This document shows, one piece after another, positions 11,401 to 21,579 of a DNA stretch of 64,000 nucleotides. The number at the start of each line of letters is the position of its first letter. Within the stretch, counting starts at the first letter, position 1. The notes under the pieces were generated by a model, which ran no database searches, had not been told where the DNA came from, and worked only from the letters and a program-made list of their open reading frames with translations. The stretch comes from Angiostrongylus vasorum. Taxonomy: Eukaryota > Nematoda > Chromadorea > Rhabditida > Metastrongylidae. Where the stretch lies: positions 124,001-188,000 of the forward strand of contig JADANN010000461.1 in the NCBI GenBank assembly GCA_018806985.1, written 5' to 3'. Made by a program: the position numbers and the translations under genes.

Positions 11401-12065
11401 CCAAGAACGATGTAAAAAGGATCTGCGCAAAATGTGACATCGGGTAGTAAACTGCCGCGTTTGAACCATTTGTGGCTCCCATCAACATTAAAGAAATAGC
11501 GAATGAAAGCTTTATTCACTTAACAGCTCACTTATTTGCCTTTATAATGAACAAACACTTGCAGCACGGAAAAAAAATATTGCATAATGAAAAAATGCTT
11601 CTCACAAACCTCGAAATTTTTTCGGTGGACTTTCTGGTCGACCATCTCTTAATTCCACTATACATCGATCATCAACCAAACTTTAATGGGCAATTATGAG
11701 TGAAAACTATGAAAATCTGCGCTTACAATAAGAACCTATTAAAATAAACAACTTTCATTTTTCGTCTTAAATGAAAAAAAATGTGTTTTTTACCAATTAG
11801 AAGCAGTGTCTCATAGGGCCCCCAAAAAGCAAGAGTAGTAGAAGTAGGCACAAATGAAACTAGAGATCTCCCAACTTCATGCGCGACTTATGAGACACAT
11901 GTGGACGGATCGAGTGGAACGCACCCTAACGTGCTGAGGAAACCTCGTAGATCGGCTGTTTCTTCCGTATAGAGTGAAATAATATCACCAAAATGTAGTA
12001 ACGATGTGTTGCCGTTGTCCGTACTCATACACAGTGAGTTTTTATTCAGGAATAGACGTGACATG
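4980..12065 (-). CDS. itr-1: Inositol 1,4,5-trisphosphate receptor, N-terminal part (5 exons, gene continues off left edge)
   Basis: Exons (minus strand): 12065-11925, 11680-11610, 10510-10374, 9050-8901, 5060-4980. Together they give 579 coding nt (193 codons) with closing splice phases. The protein shows the N-terminal suppressor/IP3-binding region of ITPR channels in order: [65 protein letters not shown], then [11 protein letters not shown]. These match the animal ITPR N-terminus almost without gaps. The family forms an ER-membrane tetrameric Ca2+ channel opened by IP3; only the cytosolic N-terminal domain is inside the window. Introns are 244, 1099, 1323, 3840 and over 4900 bp, and are filled with PLE, SINE and LINE copies. 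The next expected exon (GDKVV...NAGQPLH region) was not found above coordinate 1. Identity is secure; the symbol follows the C. elegans orthologue. Confidence 0.93.
5090..5335 (-). repeat. SINE-3 copy
   Basis: Antisense SINE-3 (CTGAGATATTTGCAAAACTC ... AGCTAGTTCTATCGACC ... CAACGGGATTAATC). It is immediately upstream of itr-1 exon 5, with about 30 bp between repeat and acceptor. Confidence 0.75.
5436..5520. repeat. (TTG)n / (CAA)n microsatellite
   Basis: About 80 bp of near-perfect GTT repeats with two interruptions, inside the left arm of the PLE palindrome. The right arm and the 20 kb copy carry only short CAA-rich tracts at the same place, so the expansion is specific to this arm. Confidence 0.95.
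5537..5572 (-). ncRNA. Mini-hammerhead-ribozyme-like motif (PLE end), copy A
   Basis: On the minus strand: outer-stem strand GGCT, intact core box CTGAGGA, hairpin GGCG-AAAT-CGGC (3 of 4 pairs), GAAA, then TGTC as the cleavage triplet region. The 3' outer-stem strand is decayed (ATGC). Total 36 nt. This is the best-preserved core in the palindrome. Confidence 0.6.
7073..7116 (+). ncRNA. Mini-hammerhead-like motif (PLE end), copy B, with insertion
   Basis: GGCT, CTGAGGT, hairpin GGCGAAATCGCC, a short insertion, GAAA, TCGTC, AGCC. The outer stem is intact. The box differs by one base and the motif is 8 nt longer than the 36-nt standard. It is the inverted partner of copy A. Confidence 0.45.
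7201..7410 (+). repeat. SINE-3 copy
   Basis: The sense strand has CCCGCATGGTGTGGTGGTG and ends in an A-rich GACAGTAGAGAAAAAAGTTAA. It abuts the right end of the PLE palindrome. Confidence 0.75.
7645..7745 (+). repeat. SINE-1 fragment
   Basis: The 3' part of SINE-1 only (TGATAGACGACCACAAGTC ... GGAATCGAGTGCATGG). Confidence 0.5.
8331..8372 (-). ncRNA. Mini-hammerhead-like motif, copy E (decayed)
   Basis: On the minus strand: a TTGAAGA-like box, hairpin GACG-AAGA-CGTC with four perfect pairs, GAAA, CGTT, AGCC. The motif is 6 nt longer than standard and the 5' outer stem is shifted. The inner stem differs from copy A at paired positions (GACG/CGTC against GGCG/CGCC). Confidence 0.4.
8750..8785 (+). 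ncRNA. Mini-hammerhead-like motif, copy F (decayed)
   Basis: 36 nt: GGCT, CCGATAA, A, GATA-AAGA-CGTC, GAAA, CGTG, AGCC. The outer stem is intact. The core box has two substitutions and the cleavage base is G, which is not permitted in hammerheads, so this copy is probably dead. Confidence 0.4.
8901..9050 (-). CDS. itr-1: itr-1 exon 4
   Basis: Exactly 50 codons, from [15 protein letters not shown] through [17 protein letters not shown] to AKCERNAMK. The acceptor is GGGTTGCAG and the donor GTTAGTCC. It covers the start of the MIR-like beta-trefoil of the suppressor domain. Confidence 0.93.
9105..9415. repeat. Two SINE-3 fragments in inverted orientation
   Basis: 9105-9310 is antisense (GATGTTGAGATATTTGCAAA to CCGGGATTGATCTGG). 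9310-9415 is sense (GTTTTGCAAATATCTCAGC to GGCAGTAAACAATGCGG). It lies in itr-1 intron 3 close to exon 4. Confidence 0.7.
9735..9960 (+). mobile_element. Decayed PLE 3' end fragment
   Basis: It carries AACGTTAGCC at 9909-9918 preceded by AAGAACAAGGCGTCAAA, then ATGCAAGCTCATGA, the same order as the other PLE ends. The core box has decayed beyond use (CATGAAGA). It lies in itr-1 intron 3. Confidence 0.45.
10374..10510 (-). CDS. itr-1: itr-1 exon 3
   Basis: The acceptor is CTCGTTTCAG. The exon reads [18 protein letters not shown] then TEQKRF, and ends LRIAAEK at donor AAG|GTCTAA (GTCTAA is a weak donor). Phase 0 out. Confidence 0.93.
11060..11090 (+). other. G-rich run, potential G-quadruplex
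   Basis: Four G tracts (6, 6, 3 and 8 Gs) separated by 1-3 bases, in itr-1 intron 2. The gene is on the opposite strand, so its RNA would be C-rich here. Confidence 0.6.
11610..11680 (-). CDS. itr-1: itr-1 exon 2
   Basis: The acceptor is ATTAAAG and the donor GTTTGTGAG. It reads [13 protein letters not shown] then [10 protein letters not shown], with one base at the start completing Gly and one base at the end starting Asp. The LVDDRC and PPKKFR motifs are diagnostic of ITPR. Confidence 0.92.
11925..12065 (-). CDS. itr-1: itr-1 exon with candidate start codon
   Basis: The acceptor is TTTTTCAG followed by C-ATG at 12064. The frame reads [10 protein letters not shown], then [20 protein letters not shown] and GFLSTL, and leaves two bases (gg) before donor GTGCGT. 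The start may be the real initiator, with the acceptor used for spliced-leader trans-splicing, or it may be an internal methionine. The upstream candidate exon at 14838-14909 ends in cg, which would complete an Arg codon with the leading C. Confidence 0.9.
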
Positions 12066-12254
12066 CTGAAAAACACAAATATTTCACAACTTTTTATGAA
12101 GAACTAATGGGCGACGATTCTTCGTTGCCAGGAAGGAGATGTAATTCTTCGGATTTTTTAGATGCTATTGAAATATTGGAAGATTATTTATATGAAATGA
12201 ACAACACCTACTTTTGTGTGAAGTTTCTCACTGTCTAAGAAAAAAGTAGTTGGG

Positions 12255-12680
12255 AAAACACATATTGCATAATTACAATGATGCTCAGATATCCACAACT
12301 CTTGGACCCATGGCCAGATCGAACCACTATTTCCTTTTTCGGGGGTTCGCCCATTACGCACCGCGCCAAGGAGGCCTTTGCTCTGCCTTTCTCTCAGCTA
12401 GTTTTCTACTTAACGCTACCATCAGCAATCACCGTTAGCGGTATTGATCCGAGGGGCACAAATCGGCATTGAACCCATTAAGCTGAGGCTGCAGCCGAAA
12501 TCACAATTTTAACCCTTTATTTTCTGCCAAAGCGTGTAATGCACGAGCCATTGGAAGGCGAAATCGTGGTTCGATCTGGCCAGGGGTCCAAGTTTTGCGA
12601 ATACCTCAGCATCCTTGTAGTTGTAATTCACATCGTACCCCTAACGTAAAAAATTATAGTAGGCAGAAAATAAAAAAGTT
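12255..12680. repeat. SINE-4 inverted pair (variant of SINE-3)
   Basis: 12255-12500 is antisense and 12530-12680 sense. The sense strand carries GTGGTTCGATCTGGCC, a good pol III B box (GGTTCGANNC), and ends in GGCAGAAAATAAAAAAGTTAAC. It lies upstream of itr-1 exon 1. Confidence 0.7.
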
Positions 12681-12837
12681 AACATTGTGGTATTGTACAA
12701 TGCCTTGTCGAGTGTAGATACGTCTTAACAAGCAACGATATTAATAAAGAGGCAAGAAGAATGGAGTAAAGTCGTAAAAGCAAGAGAAATTCGACGCATA
12801 ACTTCTTCAGATACGTCTTTTTTTGCGATAAAAGGAT

Positions 12838-13120
12838 AAAAAAGATAAAACTCTCGGCTTTGATCAATTACTGAGGCATGTGCCATGCACTCGACTTCAT
12901 TAAGCATCGTTGGGGGGTGAATGAATGCATATTTGGCTTTTACAATGACTCGCAGTGGCCTACCGATGTATTCAGCCAGTGCTGCTATCCTCCCAGACAA
13001 GTCTGGTGCCAACTTGCCGAACCTGGAGGGATGCGAAGGCATGGTGGGCCATGGGCGCGAGGGATCGATTCCACGTGTGTGTTGCCGGGCGAATCCGACC
13101 ACTGCGCTACACGTGCCGCC
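12838..13120 (-). repeat. SINE-1 copy, nearly full length
   Basis: The minus strand starts GCACGTGTAGCGCAGTGG (A-box-like), then ACACACACGTGGAATCGATC (B-box region), ATGGCCCACCATGCC, ACATCGGTAGGCCACTG and ends AATTGATCAAAGCCGAGAG. It is a tRNA-derived SINE of about 280 bp. Confidence 0.8.
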
Positions 13121-14003
13121 TTTTTTTTCCTTTTACGATGTTGGTTATAATGTGGAAAAAAGAATTAGATAGAAACTGAGCGCAATCGATTGACGTGTGA
13201 TCTCCGATCTGCTAATGGTGACTGCTTCAGCATTTAACACCCCGCCGTTTCGTTATCACTTCTTTGTCACCACCCCACCACCCCCTCTTTCATACTCGGT
13301 CCAAAAAAAATTCTTTCCTAAACCCTCAGATTTGTGTTGCAAGCATAACGTGGTTCTTATTTACATTTGCTGGATTCAAATTAACGACCGTAACCATATG
13401 TTAGAAAATTATTTTGCTAGTAGCATAAAATTGACAAGGGACCATCAAAGCTGTTTATGTTCTTAAAGGAAAAAAAAGTAATGGTCGAACTTTTTTCTTG
13501 GCTTAGCGAATTCTTAAGCAGCTTTTTGGCATCCTGTAGAACTTTTTTGCCTGGATTGCTATTTTGTTTTATAAATGCTGAAGAATCCATGAAATTTTTC
13601 TGCATGACTTAAAGATGATGTAAAATCGCTGATGGATTATCACTGATGTAAAAAGCTTGGTAATAAATTTCTGAAAAGTGAGCGCGTAGAAAACATTACA
13701 GTGTTTATTAAAGATAATTTGAAAAACAAAATCGATTTCTTAAAGATATAAAGTTGGCCAAACAAAGTAAACTGACCAATAGATACTGTTTCATATGATC
13801 CTAGTAAAACCTTAGAAAATATGAAAGGTAACATTCAAAGGCCAAATGGCAGTTCTCTCGAAGCTGGAAAAACCGCGTCTCGGCAAACTTATAGGTGAAA
13901 TATGTAGTAAAACTATTGAAATTTGCACTGTATGAGGTTTTGGAGTTAAGAAGAGTAAGCGATTTTGATTTGAAAACTCTATAAAAGCGAACGATGAGAG
14001 TAG

Positions 14004-14156
14004 AAGGCACGACACGAAGCCGTCATTCGACGACGAATTCCGCCTGGCGCTGACTCATCCGACGGCGCGGCTTCATCGTCGACGTCGAATATTTTTCATA
14101 GCCGCATTAGAAAAAGCAACATGATCGAGAAGAGAATGGCACGAAAAAGTGTATAA
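14004..14156 (+). CDS. Candidate terminal exon, unknown protein
   Basis: A CpG-rich open frame follows an AG at 14002-14003 and ends in a stop at 14154. It contains IPPGADSSDGAASSSTSN and RIRKSNMIEKRMARKSV. Codon use is balanced, unlike the AT-rich flanks. The minus strand of the same stretch is also open (DVDDEAAPSDESAPGG), as is common in GC-rich islands, so strand and reality are uncertain. A TATAAATA box overlaps its end. Confidence 0.25.
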   Translation, partial: KARHEAVIRRRIPPGADSSDGAASSSTSNIFHSRIRKSNMIEKRMARKSV

Positions 14157-14159
14157 ATA
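14152..14159 (+). promoter_or_regulatory. TATA-like box
   Basis: TATAAATA follows a CpG-rich stretch (14015-14095) and precedes the candidate exon at 14959-15198 by 0.8 kb. It is suggestive only. Confidence 0.2.
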
Positions 14160-14837
14160 CTCACGTTGACTATCATTGATTCGAAACGTCGTCACCAAAC
14201 CAATCAGTCAGCCAATTCCTAAATCGGTACTGTTCACTAATGGATCGATATTCCACATACGTGATAGAGCGGATATGAAAATAATGAAATAGCTTAAAAA
14301 TGAAAGGAGAGGCGGTGCACTATTGGGAGATCATTATATATAAATATGAAAACGATATATTGCAAAGCTGAGCTGTCAGAAAAAATGCAAAAGCGAACGA
14401 AAAGAAGAATTTTTTGCAGAAATGTCAAACAATTCTTATTTTCGATACACACACTATTTTCATCATGAAGCGGCATTGCGTCCTGCAACGAAAGATACCA
14501 TAACAGCGCGACTACTGAGAATTGAAATCATTACAAATTCCATGAAAAATTGGTAGAAATAAGAGAAAGAACAAAGACAAAGTGAAAAAAACAAGACGAT
14601 TCGGACGGGAAACGGTACTATTACGAAAGCTAGGGTGGATACGATATCTTATTCGCAACTAGTTGAAAATGATTCCATGGTGCTTTCAAAATCGATCAGT
14701 AATCATAAAATCAGTGTTGGGTATCCATCTTTACAGATTCTTTGTCTCTAACATTCACTAAAAATAGTTCCTACCGAAGAAAGTGAAAGTAGGACAATCA
14801 ACTTCTGTTTTCGAAAAGTACAAAGTATTTAACATAC

Positions 14838-14909
14838 CGACAACAATCAAAACCACCTCTTTGCCCTCCTAATTTTATCCGGAGGGAAAACTGAGCAACA
14901 CAAATTCCG
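14838..14909 (-). CDS. Candidate upstream exon of itr-1 (alternative N-terminus)
   Basis: On the minus strand an acceptor TTTTTCTCCAG and a strong donor GTATGTTA enclose 72 nt. The open frame reads GICVAQFSLRIKLGG then QRGGFDCC. It ends in two bases (cg) that would join the leading C of the exon at 12065 as Arg, in frame with MSRLFL. C. elegans itr-1 uses alternative 5' exons, so an extra N-terminal exon is plausible, but the peptide itself is not recognisable. Transcript data would decide. Confidence 0.35.
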
Positions 14910-14958
14910 CTGGAGAAAAAAACGGAGAGAAAAACGAAGAAAAAGTGCTCTTCGACAG

Positions 14959-15198
14959 TATAAAACCAGTCACTACTCACCAGCCAGTCCTACCCTCTTC
15001 TCGCCCCTCTATACGTTCCTCATAATGAAAAACAGGAAGAAAAAAAAGAGCGTCTATCGGCTTAACGGTACAGATGAATGCGTGAAAGTCGAACTGGTAA
15101 AGTCAAACACAGCTGATGAAGCAGCAGAATCCGAAGCGAATCGATTGCCACCAAGTGCAAAGTGTCATAAGCAGCAAACAGATTATCACTACGAATAG
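14959..15198 (+). CDS. Candidate terminal exon (79 aa + stop) or short ORF from ATG 15025 (57 aa)
   Basis: After an acceptor TTCGACAG the frame reads YKTSHYSPASPTLF, a hydrophobic stretch SPLYTFLIM, a basic stop-transfer-like KNRKKKK, then an acidic/polar tail with ELVKSNTADEAAESEANR, ending YHYE and a stop at 15196. The layout (short hydrophobic segment, Lys cluster, polar tail) would fit the C-terminus of a membrane protein. I do not recognise the family. The first ATG in frame is at 15025. No linked upstream exon was found. Confidence 0.4.
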   Translation, partial: YKTSHYSPASPTLFSPLYTFLIMKNRKKKKSVYRLNGTDECVKVELVKSNTADEAAESEANRLPPSAKCHKQQTDYHYE

Positions 15199-15199
15199 A

Positions 15200-17100
15200 G
15201 ACCGTAACTAAAACCAGACATAGATCGAATATTTATCTATATTGACAGCCGATCGACATTATGTAGATTTTCTACTTGCGAACATCTAGTCGTCGTTTAA
15301 GCTTCTCGATCTTGAAAGCATAACAAGTGAGGGAAATCGATGTGAGAAGCTTTCGCCTAGCGTTGGGCCCATTTCTATGAAAAGTTTCTACTACGGTAAA
15401 CTGAGAAAAATCTAAGCACTATTTGCTTTCACCTGTTTTTTTTTCATTTTTTTTATGGATGTGAAACTTTTTTTAAGTCTTTCTTATCACAATCTTAACT
15501 TATTATTTACTGCCTACTCTTTTTTAACGGCAGGATACATTGCGAAATATAACTTCAATGATGCTGAGATATTTGCAAAACTCCGGACCGCAGGTGTCTG
15601 CGGTGGGGAACAAGCGCGCTATTGTCCTTCCGGGGAATAACGCGTTCACCACCACACCATGCGGGTCCTTCGTTTCGCCTGTCTCTCAGCTAGTTCTATC
15701 GATCTTTTGCCATCACCAATCACCAATCTTTTTATGGTTTTTATAGTCCCTAAGTCTTCTGCTTTTTCTAAATGTTTGTTTGAGGATGTTTTTCTTCATG
15801 GAAACTCTACATCCCAAAAAAAATAGTAAGGTCGTAAGGGCTCATAGAGTGGATTTAAAATGATATTGAAGTGAATACGTTGTTAAAACGTCGATAAATT
15901 CTGATATTTTGATGGCGTTTTCGAAAGCAAATGAAACGCTGCATAGTGGTGATAGCGGATGAACACAGAACTGAACAGAAAAAATCGATATCAGCATCAA
16001 AACTCTGGAATTTTTATTTCCAGTGATTGCATTTTTTTTTGTTAAAAAACTTTACAAAAGCCAAAGTATTGCTTGGACGCGATTAATACCGGAGTGTTTC
16101 ATTAACATATTCAGGGAATTTCATTAATTCTGGTCTGATGAACATTTTCTGGCACGACCTATTTGCCCAGAGCATTTCATTTTAGAAATTTTAGGCAAAT
16201 AGAGAGGTAAACTTGAATGATAAGTGTTCTTTTTTTAATATGAGTTTATCAAAAGTGCGTACGAGGGCAGTGCGGTGACGAAGACGCCGCTCAGAAGTTC
16301 GTGCTTTCTTTGGTTCGTCGGCCGTCCGTCCAACTCCCGATCAACTGGCCTCCGTATCATTTCTGCACCAGTCGATAATCAGTAACGAACTTTTTTTCGG
16401 ACGAAAAAATAACTATTACTTACTTCTGGAACCTTGCAACTGCAGAAATTCAATGCTGATCGGTTGGATTAACCTTGACTGTGACGGTCACCACAGAAAT
16501 ACAAAACTGACTGTATTATTTATTGTTTTCGAGAAAGCCAAATTTTCATATCAGTTACTGATCTGAACTTTCAACCCTAAAGGGTTATTCGAAAACAATC
16601 GGATGGCAGTCATCGATTTTCTCTTAAAAATGTGCCGGTTGTAAAGCTAAAATGAAACGATCGATATGTTGCTTGGTATTGCAGCTGATTGAAAGTCATT
16701 GATAAACGATAGGCTACGTTCCGTCAAGTTAAAAGAGAAAATTCTGGATGGTGAAGACTGCACAAAAAGAACTCGTTAATAAGAAGTGGAAATGGAGGGA
16801 AAAGAGAAAAATTCTCGAAAGCGATCCGTTCAACATCGATTTGTCACCTCTCCTCTTCTTCAAATCATCGTTTGTGCTTTTCTTTAATAGCCTGTTTTAT
16901 GTTTTCCCCAAACGTATCCACGACGTTACGGATAAGGTCTTACCAGATCGGTTCCTACACCACGGTGTTGTTTCTGAAGCAACAATTTTAATCATGTCTG
17001 TTTTATTCGCCAAAGTGAATATAATTCTGGTATGATCAGTCTTCAAGAATAATTGTATGGGTCTGAGCATTTCTTACACTGCGCAAGTAAGATCTGCTGA
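15200..17100. other. Largely unassigned intergenic sequence
   Basis: Apart from the SINE-3 at 15485-15725, a CpG-rich stretch at 16255-16380 is open in two plus frames (CVRGQCGDEDAAQKF; YEGSAVTKTPLRSS) and could be an exon, but no boundary is convincing. Confidence 0.35.
15485..15725 (-). repeat. SINE-3 copy
   Basis: Antisense copy from TTAACTTATTATTTACTGCC to CATCACCAATCACC, with the full middle part including AACGCGTTCACCACCACACC. Confidence 0.78.
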
Positions 17101-17381
17101 TCTGGTAAGATTTTCTTTCCCTTGAACCTCTATGTAGGCGTTCTAGGATGTTCCCAAGTCGTATGATTCCCGGTGCTGGTTTACCCTCAACTGGGCGTGC
17201 TTGGCAAACGTTTTCTTCCGTATTGTTTTTGTTTTGCGTTTCTAAAGGGCAAAACTCCTCCTCGACTACAGAGAACATCCTCAGAGATCGACTCCCCTGT
17301 ACTTGGCGCCCTGAAACCCAGCAACATCCACCAACCGCGATCAGATGGCAAACTGCAGGAGGGCTGTTTATCATTAAGACC

Positions 17382-17690
17382 TATTTGGATACTTAGTTCG
17401 TCTTCATTGGTTGTGCAGGACTCAACATAATTTACATTTGATGGTTCAGCCATTGTGATCAACTGGAGTCCGGAGGTCACCCTAACCGAGGCCTTCCTCA
17501 AGTCGTCATCACACCGTGCAGTAGCAGCGCTTGTAGATCGGAGCGAGATTTGCCACCATGCGGCTAGTTTGACACCAAGACGGTGATAATTTCTGGTATT
17601 CGTTTCCTTTTAGCTGGGCTGTTTCTGTATTCACCAGAGTTTCTAGAACTATTGGTTGACCACCAATGATTCAGTGAGTCGTAATTGTTT
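17382..17690 (-). repeat. SINE-5 copy (shares RTE 3' tail)
   Basis: The minus strand ends in the tail complementary to ATTTGGATACTTAGTTCGTC. Upstream are GTTGATCACAATGGCTGAAC and GCAAATCTCGCTCCGATC, the body of the family. A degraded second 5' part may follow at 17180-17360. Confidence 0.6.
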
Positions 17691-17734
17691 AGTCAGAGTA
17701 CAGAAATTTCTCTTGCTCACCTTTTTCTTGACGT

Positions 17735-18200
17735 CAAGAATGCTTCGCAATACTCACAGAGCGCTTGAGCGATGTCTTCTGAAATATAACTGGCACTTTC
17801 AATATCTAACCGGAATGTGAATTTTTGACCTTCGAAATCTGTCACATCTTCGAGATCCAGGAGAATACACATCGATAGCGAAACATAGATGGGCCGGTCA
17901 CATAATGAGAAAAACAGGCGACAGATGGACGAAAAGAACAGTAGAGCGGACTCCAAGAGAATGCAAACGTCCCCCAGGACGACCACCTACACGTTGGGCG
18001 GACGTGTTCGTAAACAAAGTTAATCAGCTGTACCCGCAGCTGCAGTTATTTTACAGATCACGGTATGAGACTCGCACGTGCTACCATGCTCGAGCAAGGC
18101 CACCACCATGGACTACTACTGGGAGAGAAAGGAACGAATGGCATATGTGCTGGAGTCCGCACAACTCGTGAAGACAGACCGTCCAAGTATTCAAGTAAGT
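17735..18200 (+). mobile_element. RTE LINE, 3' fragment
   Basis: This is the same family as the copy at 1640-4225, on the plus strand. It covers only the last ~460 bp (SIAKHRWAGHIMRKTGDRW region, PPTRWADVFV, then the tail CAACTCGTGAAGACAGACCG and AGTATTCAAGTA). The 5' truncation is typical of target-primed reverse transcription. It abuts a minus-strand SINE-5 copy at 17382-17690. Confidence 0.85.
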
Positions 18201-20000
18201 GTCCACCTTTTTCTTTCAAAACTAAATGCCATAACGTATTCATTGCGATTTTAAGCCTCAATAAACAAGCCAGTAAATTTCTGTCAATATTGCCGCCTTT
18301 AAAGCGAAATCATTGTGATTGCAGTTAGAAAGAAAATGATGTTATGTCTCGAAAAAAAAAGAAATAGGGGAAATCCAAAACAAAAAACAGCATAAGAAGT
18401 AAAATTGATCGAGTTGTTAGCGACCAGATGTTGCATTGATTTCAACTCATTCACTGTCAAAATTGATTTTCCCTACCAATTCAAACACATCCTTGCTCGT
18501 ACTAAAACTTGTTGCAAGATTTAATCCATTGAGATATGTAAATCATTGCCAAGAGCGTGGAGATCTTGATTTTGTCATAATAAAATATTGATTTTCCGGA
18601 GCTCAGGGATCGTTCCCCTTATCATTTTTTGGTCCATGTGCCTTCTATTTTAACAAGTGAGAAGATTAGACAAGTTAAGCTTCCTTAGTCGGGATAAAAC
18701 GATGTCACCGAAATAGTTGGTGATGTTGGCGGCTGCTGTGCTTTCGTTAAAGACAATTTTTGAAAGTTTCCTACTATGTTCTTTTCGTTTCACATCATCT
18801 GACTTCACATATTGTGCCAATCCTAGCACTTCTTTCGTTCGATTCGTTCCCTCGTGTCCCCTCATCCGTGGAATTCATTGGATTTCCGTGTGGGTTCAGT
18901 TTCTGTTCGAGGATCTAGTTGTCTTCATGAATGTCACTGAATGCTCGTTGAGTTGATTCTCCCTGGAGCGCTGGAATAACCGTGGTAGACCGTTTCCAGA
19001 TCCTCAACGCGGTCAATCGCCTGCCATTACGGATCTGAAGAACCCTTTTCTAGACGTGTTTAGAAGCAATTTGTATACTCGGAAGTGATGGAAGGGATAG
19101 TTGAGCCAGTGGCGTGTCGAACTATCGATAATGCATGTATTCTACAACATCCGTAGCAGCTGCGCAAATCGCGCCATATTTTACCAGTATCGCGCTAATT
19201 TCAAATCGACGAAAAATCCACATTGGATCAATGTTTAAAAAATATAAGTATGCAAAAATTCTCTTCCCACTGGGTGAATTGTCTTCTATAAATAAGTGAT
19301 GTGCTGAGTTCTCTAATGCGCTACTTATCGAAAACGTATTATCGGTAGTTGCAGTAGAAACCGCTAAGATGTAACATATGCTAAAGGAAAATAATAGCAA
19401 AAAGCCTTTAGATTTTGAAAGTAGTTGGCGTCTGTCTTGCGAAAAAGTCGAATATTACATGGGAATATGAAAAAAATGAGATAAAAAAAGAAACAAGGCA
19501 GGGAATGAAATTCTCCATAGAAGTGGATTTAAATGAACAACGGCGAACGGCATTCCATTCACTGAAAAAGCCGATTGATTCATTGTTGATTCAATATTCC
19601 AATTTTTGTGCTCATCAGAAAAAAATACAGAATTTCGCATTATTGTGAAAATCGTGAATAGAACTGACACATTCGTGTCGTCTAGTTTTTCTTTTTCTTT
19701 CCGCATATTATGAACGGTTGTCGATTTTCTTTCGTGTACAACAACTTTGACGTATTAACAACGATGGGATGAGTCCTATGTGGCTCATACGCGCCCCCTT
19801 TTTACTGTTGCTTCGCGCCAATATACGTAAATTATAGCAAAATTTGATTCACACAATGCTATTGTGGTGTTGATGCATTTGATAGTCGTTGATAGATGAA
19901 ATTTCTTCGGATTTTAAATGTACCATGCAGTAGCGCACGCTATCATTTATATATTAGATGGTTTCCAACGATTTAAGTTGTCATTCCGCCAAACTGTGGC
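18200..20000. other. Unassigned intergenic sequence
   Basis: Only a SINE-2 fragment was recognised. The rest is AT-rich with no supported exon. Confidence 0.4.
18880..18990 (-). repeat. SINE-2 fragment
   Basis: The minus strand reads CTCCAGGGAGAATCAACTC, TCATGAAGACAACTAG, ATCCTCGAACAGAAACTG, matching the middle of SINE-2. Confidence 0.6.
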
Positions 20001-20215
20001 AATTGTAATACTATAAGTATTCCACCGAATACAAGACTGCTGTTACATAAAATAAGAGTAGGCTCTGAGGTAGGCGAAATCGCAGAAACATCAGCCATCG
20101 ACCAACACCACCAACAGCAACGACAACACCAACAGCGACAACGAAGATCTATGCCAACCTCGCATCAGCTCAACAAGATCAGTTTATAAGATCATATGAA
20201 TGAATATATTAACTA
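20000..20215 (+). mobile_element. PLE 3' end fragment with hammerhead-like motif
   Basis: Homologous to the right arm of the 5.4-7.2 kb palindrome: ATTCCACCGAATACAAG, the motif at 20061-20096, a CAA/ACC-rich tract, then CGCATCAGCTCAACAAGATC and the same terminal sequence ending TTATAAGATCATATGA. It is a solo copy without coding sequence. Confidence 0.75.
20061..20096 (+). ncRNA. Mini-hammerhead-like motif, copy C
   Basis: Exactly 36 nt: GGCT, CTGAGGT, A, GGCG-AAAT-CGCA, GAAA, CATC, AGCC. The outer stem is perfect and the inner stem has three pairs. The core box carries one substitution (final A to T). Confidence 0.55.
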
Positions 20216-20264
20216 TTTACGCTGAGGTTCTCAGAAAGTTACTCTTTTGAATTATTGTGGCAAT

Positions 20265-20490
20265 TATAATAATATAAGACGCATGGTGGCAAATCTCCCC
20301 TCTGATCCACAAAGGCTGCGACTGCCTGAGTTGGTGAAGACCTGTGGCAGACTTTGACCAGGCTGACCTCGGGATTCCAGGGGACCACAATGGCTTAACA
20401 AGCAAATCTCCGAAAAATGGTGATTGTGCTGGGGCCCGCACAACCAGTGAGAATGGGCCAATCAAGTACCAGGTACCAAGTATTATAATA
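20265..20490 (+). repeat. SINE-5 copy, 5'-truncated
   Basis: It runs from GACGCATGGTGGCAAATC to ACCAGGTACCAAGTA, with GATTGTGCTGGGGCCCGCAC and ACAACCAGTGAGAATGGGCC as the RTE-like tail. Confidence 0.75.
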
Positions 20491-21579
20491 ATGTAAAGCA
20501 AAAAAAATGTCTTGAAAAATGCCAGTAATGTACGGAAATGGCTATTGATCGAATACCAACGCATGGCATACTATTTTTATTCAATGAATGCGATGAGGAA
20601 TTATAGTGCGGAAAAATATGATGTAAATCAAATTCCAAAAAGGAAAGCTGACGACGTTAAACTTCAGGCATTTTGTGGTAGAGGAAAATCGCAAACGTCC
20701 ACAAGTTGGCAAAAAGAAAAAGACCAACGAAAACATAAAAAGAGTAAAAAACCAGGAGCATCGACTGTTTTTCTAGTAATTTACCTACTTGATGAAAAAA
20801 AAGAACTTTGCTTGTGTATCTTGGTTTTTTTCATAGAACACGTTCGGAGTCAAGCAAAAATAGGATGGGACTTTGGAAGCAGCGATAACGAACCATGAAA
20901 GGTAGGTAGATCGAAGAGGAAGAAGTGGACAGAAAATTGTTCCGTCTGTTTTCTATTTACTTGTCTTTTTTGGAGTAGTAGTACCCTTTTCACGAAATCT
21001 GGCTCAGGTACTTAGAATTCGTGAGAAAACGTTGCATCGATACGATTATTGATTTTAGATAACATTGATAAAATGTTTTTCAGACTGATTTTGTGGATAT
21101 CGCTGACAATACGGCTTATGGATAAGAGCTGAGTACAGAGAGAGGTGTGTACTTTTCTGTACAAACGAAACTCTGTGGTCATTTATATAGTGGTACTTTA
21201 TTTTCACAAAAAAAAATGGCTCACCTCTATTACCAGCCTCGGGTATCCTTAATGCTCTCTGAGAAAGAACATTGAAGTGGACTCTTATTTGAAGGCCTTA
21301 CCACTTAGTATTGGGATGACTAATGTAAAAAATATTAGACCTAGCGAGTGGAAAAAAGAAGTATTGGAAAAAAGGTCTTCTAAAATCTTGTAGATTGTGA
21401 AAATGACGATGATATGAACGTAGAAAAACTTTTCAATTTTTCTTAAAAATCAACGAAGCTACGGGTCGCAAAAGAGGAAAGAATGAATAGGATTCTTAGG
21501 ATTTATTGGGTGCATAGTATTAAAGTGCATGGTATTTCATGAGCATATTTTCCACCCTTGTAAGATAAAAAAATGTTAC

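Noticed and set aside
17187..17501. 104-aa minus-strand ORF with Cys and Ser
   Set aside because: Most of it lies in SINE-5-related sequence.
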